A stretch of 21,384 nt of DNA from Chromera velia (lineage: Eukaryota; Sar; Chromeraceae), in contig JAHBMJ010002211.1 of the NCBI GenBank assembly GCA_018398765.1, positions 1-21,384 of the forward strand. Direction: 5' to 3'. Positions within the stretch are counted from its first letter, which is position 1, and the number at the start of each line of letters is the position of its first letter. This document shows positions 1 to 9,821 of this stretch, piece after piece. The notes beneath the pieces were generated by a model. That model was not told the DNA's origin. It saw nothing but the letters and a program-made list of their open reading frames with translations, and searched no databases. The position numbers and the translations under genes are program-made.

Positions 1-1148
1 GTAATACTTTATGCTGTATCTACTTCTATTCTAGCCTGCTTGATCCAGTGTCGACTTCAAAAACGAATCTTCGCCAACTCCACAAAAAAATATACAATAC
101 TTTTGTCGCCCATGGTAGTATATAGGGTATTGTATCACAATTTTAATTGTGTCACACTATAGTGCCTTATCTCTAGAGTTGAGTGATTGACGATCTCTTG
201 CATGAACATGGGCTGCTGGGAGCACGGCTCCACTCTAGCAAAGCCAACTTCATTCATTCATTCAGTTTCAGTGTAGCAATCGATAACATAGTGGAATATA
301 TTAATAAATGATGAATCGACCAATCCCGCACACATGGCACAACAACTGACCGTTCACCAGCCTCTTCACTGATTCTCATAATGATTCATAGGCAATGAAT
401 CATACGCACATGCACTCATCAATTCAAGATGTGCATGCCACTTTTGAAGCGGATCAATGCAGCAGACAATCCTTCAGAGCGAGACAGTCACTCAGGAGAG
501 AGTGGGCGGAAGATTCGGCCTTCATTCATGAGGCACACTGCATGGAGCTCGAATACAAAGGAATTAATGAATCAAGCGTTGGTCGCAATTTCGCTGCTGA
601 GCTTCCGATCACTCGAACGCTCCCAAGCCACGCAGGCCCAGAGAACTCCCTCCGCGTTTCCCTATGACTCCTTCCGGTGTTTTCCTCCCTACGCTGAGTC
701 GCGCTCCCCCTCTCCGTCCGCCTCGCTCCCACCCCCGGCCCCCGAGGGATCCTCTTCAATGTCCACCTGGCGCGATCGCTGCAGTTTGTTCCGCGAAGTG
801 TAAACAGACAGAGAAGGAGTGTACGTGAGAAGACGCTGAGACCCTGTACGGTCTAGTCACACATCGTTAATTGCCCCCCCACAGCATTCAAAGCCAAGGG
901 CACGAAACTCATTCGGGAGATAGGTCAAATTTCTCTGTCTCTGTGTGAGCACGAATGCCTCGCTGAGCACACTCCAGACGCACAGATTCAAAGCCAGTGA
1001 AAAGGGAAGGAAGGAAGAAAAGGGACAAACAAAAGAGAGGCAGGCAGGCCTCTTCACACTCGGGTTCGAATCGCACTCCAAGCCTTCACACACTCACACA
1101 AGCTGAAATGAAGAGAGAAAGCGGGGTGAAAAGCGACTGCTCATTTCT
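1..1148. other. Region without a supportable gene, left of SLU7
   Basis: I see no convincing coding exon here. The first 380 bases are AT-rich and hold a small perfect hairpin at 136-151 (CACAATT, two-base loop, AATTGTG) and a 10-base palindrome at 155-164. An open frame of 124 codons at 429-803 (plus) has no recognisable domain and ordinary splice-signal-free composition, so I do not call it. Bases 997-1148 are purine-rich on the plus strand. If the SLU7 stop at 1149 is right, part of this stretch is SLU7 3' UTR and intergenic DNA. Confidence 0.5.
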
Positions 1149-4100
1149 CTACTCAAATGTGCGTTTCTCTGTGAGATGCAGAAGGAAGAGACTGTCCGAC
1201 AGGCCCACCTTGGCGTCTCTCCCTTCCGTCTCTTCCTCCTCGTCTCCGCCGGCAGTCCTTTTCCCGTTTTTCATACTGCTGCTGCTGCTGCTGCTCGACG
1301 CCGCACTCCCCCCTCCAGCTGCTGCTGCTGCTGCTGCAGCCGCAGCGGCAGACGAAGAAGACGAGGAAGAGGATGACGAGGAGGCTGCCGCAGCAGCTGC
1401 AGCAGAGGCTAGAAGAGCGGCAGAGGTGCAGTCGGCATCCCGCCTTGTCTGTCTGCAGCACGCAAACCCCCACTTCCCCCCTGCGACATCATACCAAGAC
1501 CCCCACACAGACGTGTGATTCCCGGGATGCACGTCCTCCTCATACTTTGAGGACACCATCTGGCGACCTCGACCTCCTACCACTGTACCGTCACGCCCGT
1601 ACTCGGTGTACGCTTCCGTCTGCAAACACAAATATAGAAAAACCGTTGTGACTGCTACACGAAATAGTGTTCTCCATTCAGCGCATCGATCGAAGCTCCG
1701 TCAGGAACAAGAAAAGAGACGAAGCTCGTTGGGGGGGCCGTCCAATTCATACAGGCACGATCGATCAACTTTCCTTTCGATTGTTCTCTCTCTCCCTTTG
1801 AAGGGAAATAAATGAAGGTACCAGCAGAGAATCAGGAATGCAGGCAAACATAAGAGTGCTCCAGTGGCTCGAGAGAAAACTTCTCGAGTCTGTCAAAGCA
1901 GCAGACAAGAACGTCGATCAAGAGCGCGGCACAAGTAGAGAAGGAAGAACAGCCCCTCTACCCACCCGCCCCCCCGACCTGTGAGAAGATGAGTGACTTG
2001 GGGGCCTCCAGGTGTTCCTCTCCTCCGTACTTGGCGAGAAGCTCCTTTGTCTTCTCGTTCGCAAGCTCCTGCAAGAGAAAGAACGCGCGGGGGAGAGTTG
2101 CACCACACAAAACCGCACACCCACCCACACACCCACATACCCACACACCCACACCCACACCCACGCCCACGCACACACACAGAGAGAGAGGGAGAGAGGT
2201 AGAGAGAAAGTGGTGGGGGGCCAAACAGACTCGAGACATAAAAGACAGAGACAGACGGAGCGACGCACTTCATGACTTCTTTCTCTTTTTTCCTGTTTTG
2301 TTTTCTCTAATGACAGCCACTCATACAGAGACGAACAAACAGAGACAAAAAGAGGACCAAGAAGGGCCGAGCTCCATTCCCTCTGGTAGTCTCGTACGAG
2401 ACACCATCCCACAGCATCTCACTCCCAGCAAAATGCTTCTGTATCCTTCCTTCGCTCTATGGTACCCCTTACCCACCTACCTCTTTTTTCTTTTGATATT
2501 CCTTAAACATGTACTCGAGCTGCGTGGGCTGGGCGTTGAAGTGCACATTCTGTCCTCTCTTGTAGGCCTCCCAAGCGAACACCTGCAGCCAAGAATGAAA
2601 AATGATGACGAAATTTTCCCGCTGCTTTTGGGCGTGCCCAACTTTACTTGTTTGAACTCTCCCAAACTATCCTCACCTGTCCCGACACAGCCTTGATAGA
2701 AACGCACAGAGAAGTGTTGAGGGACTTTCTTTCGTGAATCAAATAGAGGAAGGGAGAGAGGATGAGAGACGGCTACTTTCATTTTGATTTTGAAATGAAA
2801 GGAGAAAGGAAGCAGCAGGAGCTGAACGACTTCGCAGCCTTCATTCGGAAAAAGAGGCTTCGCATTGACAGACTGGGGTGAGGGAAGCCGAGACAGAAGA
2901 GGGAGGGAGAAACCCCTCTGTATCTTTTCCCACCTGCTGACCGCCACACAGCCAGTCACTGCACACGCCGTATCGCCTACACTTTCACACACCACACCCA
3001 CCCAGACCCCTCTCAGATACCCCTAAATAAATGCCCGCCCCCCACCTGCTGATCCGTCATTGCAGTCGAATCCCCGAGTCCCTTGTACGCGTTGTCTCCT
3101 CGGTACATCCCCGCCTCGTCCTCCTTGAATCCCATGAAGGGGTTCGCTCTCATCGACCTGACACCAACCATCAGACGCCATGCAGACAACAGACATTTTG
3201 TCTGTCAGTATCGAATGAATGAATGAATGAAGGCATAATCTCGGTGGGGGAACAGGACTTGTTTGTTGGGTGGGTGGAAGAGGAGCGAAAGACAAGGGAA
3301 AAGGAAGAGAAAAGGAGAGAGAGCCAGATGCGGAGAAACAGCACAGGAACTGGAGGTGATGAAATCAATCCCTTGTTCTTTCCGTTCCCTTTTGCGAAGC
3401 CTTCTGTTTCCTTTTTTGGGGGGCGAGTGGTCCATCCTGTGACTTCTTCTGGTTTTCTGGATGACTCTCCCTTCGCGTGTCGGTCTGTGTATCCTTTTGT
3501 CTGCCCTTCTGTCGCGGAGAAATTTGATTCACGCCGGTCTTTCTGCCTGTCTGTCCCTTTCACAAAATGAGACGTCACCCCCCACCGCCGCACCTCGTCT
3601 TGGGGTCATAGAATGCCGAGTTGACGTCCAGGTTGTGTAAATACTTTGCCGTGTCCTCCCTGATCCTCAGGTTCCTCGTCGTCGTCTTTGTGCGTGCGTC
3701 CCTGGACCCCATCGGGGCACTTCGCTTGTCGAAGTCCCGAATCTTCAGGTCCTCGTCCTCGCTGTCTGAACCTCCGGCCTCGCTGTCGGAATCACTGCAG
3801 ACAGGAAGGGACACGGGGGGAAAGGAACAAAGAGTGAAAGAGACAGCGAAAAAGCGAGAAAATAAAAGATCTCGATGAAAGGTTCAAGTAAAAGAAGGAA
3901 GAGAGAGAGAAGCTGACATGATCGGAATACAGGGCAATCGGCTGTGGGGGTCTGTTTTGTCATTCATTGACTCGCTGACTAGTATACTCACCCACCCACC
4001 CACCCACTCACCTGTCTTCAGAGCCTCCTGAGTTCCCTCCGTCCGACTTCTCTCCTTCCTTCTCTCTCAATTCCCTCTCTCGCTCTTTCGCCTTCTCCTC

Positions 4101-5239
4101 TTCCTCCATCTGCTCCATCGCCTCCACTCTCGCTGCCTCATCTGCACCTTCCAGCTTGCTCAGCCTCTCCTTGATTTTTCGGCGCTTGCGCTTGCTCTGG
4201 GTAGCAGCCAGCTTACTCCTGCAGACAGGCAGGCGAGATACACACACTTCCATACTCTCAATACAAGAAAAAAACTGCACCTTGCTTTGCAGAAGACACC
4301 GGGAAAAACCGAGATAGTTGAGGATTCGCCAAGCAATTGATTGGAAGCCATTGACGCACAATTGATGGGAGGGAGGCGGACGTATGGAAAGCAGGGAGGC
4401 CTGGATGGTGGGAGTGCTGAAGGAACGTCTGCCTGAAAAAGGGTGAAAAAGAACGAAGAATGTCAAGGATGAGACTCATTCTGCGTGCTGAAGGGGGTTC
4501 TCACAACGCCCCTCTCTCATTGAGAATCTCTCAGTCTCACTAGAACACGGTGTCGCTCTGGTTCAACCGCATGAATCTCATGAACAGTCACGCCAAACAC
4601 CTCAGTGCAGCTTTTCGAGTCGCGTTTGCTTCCCTGAGCACCCATGCTTGCCTGCTGCAGACTTGATCTCATCAGAAGGAACGAAGAGACTGACTGCAAA
4701 TGTTTAGAGAGCTCTTCCTGTTTCCGTCTCTTCCTCTCGACCTCTGCGGCCTCGTAGTCGTCAATGATGCCCTGGTATTCTGCAGGGTCGTAGTTGTGGT
4801 AACGGTCTCTCTTGGAGTCAAAGTCCGCGTCCCTGTCGGGCACGATGTACTCGTCTGGAGCAAAGTCACGACCGGACCATTTCGCACCCTTCGCTCTGGG
4901 CCTTTCAACGCAGTCCTTTGTTTTGTGCGTCATGGCACCACAATTCTCACAAGCGCCTTTTCGGAATTTTGAAGCTCTCTGCTCCGTTACTCCCTTCAGG
5001 ATGGGCTGATCTCCCAACAGCCCCGAGAGTTTGTCTGCTTTATACCTCTGATGTTTTAGGCCTGAGCCTGAAGCGTCTCCTTGACTCAAGTACCACGGAG
5101 CCTTGGAGATAAATTGGGGAATGTGGGGGTTGATGTCCTTCCCGTCTGCATCCTTCTCAGGAGGTGCAGTCCCGGCCTTCCTGGCCTCCTCCAAGGCCTT
5201 CTGGGCCTTCAGCTCGTCGCGTGAAGCGAACTCTGCCAT
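1149..5239 (-). CDS. SLU7: Pre-mRNA splicing factor SLU7, seven exons
   Basis: SLU7 joins the spliceosome for the second catalytic step and helps 3' splice-site choice in the nucleus. Exons, in transcript order: 5239-4695, 4218-4012, 3794-3594, 3157-3046, 2582-2481, 2068-1979 and 1619-1149. All have GT donors and AG acceptors, and phases match at every junction, giving 575 residues (human SLU7 has about 586). Family landmarks run in order: the [17 protein letters not shown] segment (residues about 35-51), the CCHC zinc knuckle [14 protein letters not shown] (97-110), an acidic and Lys-rich middle, [16 protein letters not shown] (288-303), the FAWEAYKRG block in exon 5, [11 protein letters not shown] in exon 6, and [19 protein letters not shown] (from 443). 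The start at 5239 is the first Met before the conserved [15 protein letters not shown] region. After about residue 484 the chain turns into Ala/Ser runs, and the usual C-terminal AYRMKR-like motif is not seen. The last exon may therefore end earlier (a GT donor lies at 1208) and splice onward. Core identity is very secure; the C-terminus is not. Confidence 0.95.
1273..1420. repeat. GCT/GCA triplet-repeat tract in last SLU7 exon
   Basis: Imperfect runs of GCT/GCA triplets and GA-rich triplets, read on the minus strand as alternating poly-Ala and poly-Ser blocks near the SLU7 C-terminus. The plus strand is also open through it and would read poly-Ala and poly-Asp/Glu. That is a by-product of triplet periodicity, not evidence for a second gene. 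Confidence 0.8.
1953..1975 (-). other. G-quadruplex-type motif at start of SLU7 intron 6
   Basis: On the minus strand the intron after exon 6 begins GTCGGGGGGGCGGGTGGG and then TAGAGGGG. That is four runs of at least three G separated by short loops, starting at intron position +4. The pattern is read directly from sequence; folding in the pre-mRNA is inferred. Confidence 0.6.
2115..2206. repeat. CA-rich and GA microsatellite in SLU7 intron 5
   Basis: C/A-rich repeat (CCACA, CCCACA and CA units, about 2115-2180) followed by (GA)n to about 2206. In the SLU7 transcript sense it reads (TC)n and then TG/GGGTG repeats, about 45 bases upstream of the exon 6 acceptor. Confidence 0.85.
3991..4005 (-). 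other. (GGGT)3GGG motif just inside SLU7 intron 2
   Basis: In transcript sense the exon 2 donor reads CAG|GTGAGT followed at once by GGGTGGGTGGGTGGG, at intron positions +7 to +21. Four G triplets with single-base loops are the pattern of very stable quadruplexes. The motif is seen; function is inferred. Confidence 0.7.
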
Positions 5240-5773
5240 CTCGACCTCTCACTCTGGAAACAAAGCACAACACTTCCTGGTAGGGGCCTACGTTTGATCT
5301 CTGAAAACGCAGCGACCCACAAGCTCAACCTGCAAGATCTGGATGTGGAGCGATGCAGGACTCTGCAAAGTCTGGAACAAGGTCAGCATGGCTTCCCATA
5401 TATAGCTTTCCTCATGCAGTACAAGATAATGCTCACACAAACACACACAAATCAGCGACAGTCTGCATGACTTTTTGTTCGAGATCGCGATCGATCGATC
5501 TTTGTTCGATTCTTTTTGGCCGCGGCGGCGCCGCCGCGCGCGGACATATCGCGCGGGTCTCGCGCCGCCGCGCATGCATGCAGTCCGAGCTAACTAAAGA
5601 GGCAACAGAAATAGGGATACCAGGAATCGAACCTGGGCTACATCGTCCCTAACGATGGGTGCTACCGTTACACCATATCCCTTTCTGCAGGTTCTCCTGA
5701 GAAACCGTTTTACTTCGCCTCCTTCTGTGGCTTCGATTGGAAACACCTGGAGGAGGCAAGGAAAGAAAGAAGA
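5240..5773. promoter_or_regulatory. Divergent promoter region between SLU7 and TFB4
   Basis: The start codons of SLU7 (5239, minus) and TFB4 (5774, plus) are 534 bases apart and point away from each other, so both promoters must lie here or inside the genes. The stretch contains a tRNA gene (5612-5682), a GC-rich block at 5519-5582 with an 18-base perfect palindrome at 5521-5538 (centre GGCGCC), and clustered GATC/CGATCG words at about 5481-5502. No TATA box or initiator can be assigned with confidence. Confidence 0.6.
5612..5682 (-). tRNA. tRNA-Pro (anticodon AGG)
   Basis: A complete cloverleaf reads on the minus strand. The acceptor stem AGGGATA (5682-5676) pairs with TATCCCT (5619-5613), and the discriminator is A at 5612. 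The D arm is GTGT/GCAC. The anticodon stem CATCG/CGATG encloses the loop TTAGGGA, with anticodon AGG at 5650-5648, which reads proline CCN codons. The variable loop is four bases and the T arm is CCAGG/CCTGG around TTCGATT. No CCA is encoded and there is no intron, as in most eukaryotic tRNA genes. Its 5' end is 91 bases from the TFB4 start codon. Directly downstream is only a run of three T, and I find no TTTT until about 5306-5303, so the usual Pol III stop is missing. The intact fold argues for a working gene. Confidence 0.93.
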
Positions 5774-8700
5774 ATGGCGGTGGAGTGCATGTCTGAGAGG
5801 CGTCTCCTGGTGGTCGTCTTGGACGCCAACGGACATCTCTGGGGAAGCAGGCTGGCAAAAAATGAACGAAAAACTACTGATGAAAAGCGGGAACTTGAGT
5901 TTAAGGATGTCTGGATAGCGCTTGTGCAGTACATTGGAGCCTTCAACGTGACAGGAAGCTGCCAGCTGGGCGTCATCGTGTGCCACTCGAAAGGAAGGTA
6001 CGTGCGCGCGTGTTTAAGTTTTTGAGCGCAATGATCACAAATTCAGTCTTCTGGAATGGGAAGCGTGATTGTTTGTGGTTCGTTCGGGGCAGCTATCGAT
6101 TCCGGAACCCCGAAAGGATTTTCTCTTCCTGCCCTTTCCCTCCCTTCTCATCTTTGCCGTCTCCTTTCTCCACGATGCCTCCATGGCCTCCTGGTGCTTT
6201 CGCGTCCGCTGCGAAAGCGGTCCTTTTTTAAAGAGAAAAGGATTGGCAAACAGCTAAGCGGTTCCAAGGGAACACTGACTGGGCGTTCTCTGTTTTTTTG
6301 AGGGCACTTCACTGGTTCTTTGACGAATTCGTGTCTTCGTTGCTCTTACAACAGAAATGACGATATGAACATGTATATCATCTCGTGTCTCAAGTTTCTG
6401 TTGCACACTCCTTTCTCCTGGCTGTGGCTTCGATCGTTTCCTCCTCCCTGTTTCCAGCAAGTTCATCTTCCACGGCAACTGCGCGGACTTCTGCTGGGAT
6501 GCCCAAAGACAAACAGCAACAGATGAGGTCGTGGGGTTTGTCCGAGCGGGTGAGCGAGCAGGTCTTCGTGGAAAGAGAAGAGGGGAGGGGAGGGGGGGAC
6601 AGGTGACCATGCAAGTGAAGCGGCAATTGTGTGCTCGATCCGAAGCAGTGATTGACGTTTCTTTTTCTTTTCCATCCTCGGCAATTGTGGTGCTCCGTGC
6701 GGCTTGATGTGGTCGGCAGCTTTTGCACCACTGGGCTGAAACAAACGATTCATCAGTCGTTCTTTCTCTTCTCTCTCTCTCTTTGTCTCTGTTGTGTTTG
6801 TGTGTGGTTCAGGGGGAGGGGCGGGAGGTGAGTCGATGATCGGCGCTGCGCTCACCCAGGCACTCACTTGTCAGTCTGGACGAACGGAGGGAGCAAGGGA
6901 CTCACTCCATTCGCTAGTTAGCTGAGCATCTTTGCACTCCATTCTGCTGAATGAATTCTTCTCTCTCTTCACACGACCTGCCTGTTCTTGTTTGCTAGAC
7001 TGTCCCATTCCGTCAGTGCAATTAGCGAAGAAGAAACGTGTTTTCGTTTCTTTTTTTTGTCCCACGATCTGCCGGGGCTCTGCTCGTTTCTTTGCAGGCG
7101 CTTTTTCCTCCTTGCTCTCGTGACATCCTTTTCCTCCCCGCGCTAGCCCTCTTTGCCTCGACCCCCAGCCGTTTCTTTGTGTGTGGACTCACGCTGCCTT
7201 GTCCTAAATGCTGCACTCCCTCCGTGTGCACACGAATTGGGATGTCTAGAACAGATTATAGGTCCGTACCTGCATCTGAAATCGATCTTGTCAGTTTCCT
7301 TCATTGTGCGTCAATTTCTCCGTTCCCTTCCTGCAGACGCGAATCGCATCGTACAATCCTTCCCGACACGCGAGATCAAGGATGGGAGGCGCGTTGTGCA
7401 GACGCTGCCGGGATGTGAGGTGAGCTGATATTGTGTTCGAAATCTCTGCATGTACAACCATGCGCGTTTCCATTCGCATATTAATACAAGAACACGTTGG
7501 ATAGACGCAGAGTCGTTCGGATGCCTCGGGCTCTGTGATCAACAAACACTCTTTGTTGTCTCTCCGCTGTTGTCTACTTCTTCTTCTTCTTCTTTCCCTT
7601 CCCCTTCTATCTGGCCTTTTTCTCTTTCATTCTCGAGACACCTTTCTCCTTCTATCCTTGGAGAGAAAATCCAAGGAAATCTCCCAGATGAAAAAATGGA
7701 CAAACGAGAAAGGAAGGCAGAAAGCAAGGAAGGGACATGAATGAATGAATGAAACAGCCGGTATGCTGGGACGTGCTGTGCATACACGAACCCTCAAGTC
7801 ATGAATGAATGAATGAATGGAAGGAAGAAAGGAAAGAAAGAAAGAAAGACGAAACGAGGAAGGGGGGAAAAGGGAAGGGAGGGATGAAAGAAAGAAAAAA
7901 TCGTCCGACGAAGGAGGGAACACACGCAGGTGAAAACCACCCACGTCTTCTTGAATGCATCTGTGTGTTATTGCAGGCACAAATTCTCTGTGTGGAAGCC
8001 ACACAGGCACCGCCTCTTGCCCCCGCCCCCGTCTCCCGACAATCCTATGGCAACGCTGCCGCTGCTGCTGCAGTTGGGGGAAGGCATCTAGGGGGGAGCA
8101 GTGGGGGGACTCCAGAAGCTTTGGGGGGTGCACCGCGGTTTGAGCCTTTTCCTCGGCAATTTATGGCCCTGATGAACGTGGGGTATGCAGCGAAAAAGAA
8201 AGTAAGTTGGGTCATGTGCATTTGTGTAAATGATATGTTCTCTCATCTGATGTGTCAATGGTCTTGCGAAACTGTGGGAATGTCGGACGTTCTTCCCCTT
8301 TTCTTTTCCTGCTGACTCTCGTTTGCTCTCCTTCTGGGAGTCAACTTGTGTGAGACGCCCCCTGTCGACTGCATTTGTTTGTGGTGCTGTTCTGATCAGC
8401 ACGGGCGGAGAGATATCCTTTTTGCGTTCTGCCCTTTGACTCTTTTATTGTTCGTGCTGCTCTCCCGCTCGCCTGAGGTCTTTTCTTTCTGTGGGAATTC
8501 GACAGGTCGGATCGATAGAAAATGTGTCGGTAGGTGCATTCCTTTTTTTGGCTTTTTGGTTGTTCTCCCTTTACATCCACGCTCCTTCACCCCCTCGAGT
8601 CCCTCAAGGAGCTCCACCTGCCGATTCGGGCGTGCATTCTGCAGAGTTGAGGTGGGACGCGGGCGTGCGACAGGAATTGAATGAAGACAGATTTCGACTC

Positions 8701-9110
8701 ACCCGAGTGCTCTACCTTCAAACTTGCTGGAATGCTTTGCTCGCAGGGAATTATGGTTGACGTGCTCTCTTTGGGTGATGCTAGCTCGGTCAGTGGTTTC
8801 CTCGAGTTGTCGGGCATGCACACAGATTGTCAAGCCCAAACTCTGTCTCCTTCTGTCCCTCTATCTGCGTTGGTCAGCATGGAAGAGAGATACTGCCTAT
8901 CCCGCTCTCTCTCCGGCGCGCAAATCGTGCGAAGGGAACGGATGTTGTCGCAAATGTGTCGCACGCATTCCACGCTGTCTTCTGGATTGTTTTTTTTTCG
9001 GGAGGGGGGAATGTCCAGCGAAGCTGTCTCGTCGGCAGGGCCGTCGCTTGAGGTCTCGATGAACTGTGGGGGTGTGAAGTGTGTACGCATGAAGTTGTGT
9101 ACATACATGT

Positions 9111-9150
<40 letters not shown>

Positions 9151-9770
9151 CCTCTTTTGAAGCAGGTGGCAATGAACTCTGGGGGCGTGTGGCGGAACTT
9201 TCCGTGGTTTGACGTCCAGAGTGGCTGGGGGGGAGGAGGGCCGGGGGGAGGCATGCAGCGGTGAGCTGTTTGAGGTCTCCTCCTTCTCCTTTTGCGTGTG
9301 CTCTGCTGCGTGAGAGTGCCCGTGTGGGTCCGTGAGGGAAAGGAGAGGATAGAGAGCTTTTATGGGGGAGCACATTTTAATTAAATGAAGGGATCGCGCA
9401 ATTAGTTGTCTTTGTTTTCTTTCTTGTTTGTTTGTTTTCTTCGCTTCTCTCAAAATGCCACGACCGATCGCTGATGGAGCTCCAAGTACCTAAAGAAAAG
9501 AAAGGAAAGGGCATTCAAGGCATTCAGCATTCAACTAATCACAGCATTAATCTGAGACCGTGTGTGGAAAAAAAAGTGCCCTGCATTCACAGAGCAGAAA
9601 AAGGAAACAGATTCCTGCACAAGTGCTTTTCTTTTCTTTGTTTCTTTCTCTTTCTTTCTGTCTCTCTCCGCTCTCTCTCCTCTGTGTATGTGTGTGTGTG
9701 AGAGAGAGAGAGAGAGCGTGTGTGGGTTGTGGGTGTGGGTGTGAGTGTGAGTGAGAGAGAGGGAGAGCGT

Positions 9771-9821
<51 letters not shown>

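Noticed and set aside
997-1518. 173-codon plus-strand frame with poly-Ala and poly-Asp/Glu
   Set aside because: It is antisense to the last SLU7 exon and open only because of the triplet repeat; no domain is visible.
1989-2696. 235-codon plus-strand frame
   Set aside because: It covers SLU7 exons 5 and 6 on the opposite strand and a His/Thr/Pro microsatellite tract; no conserved motif.
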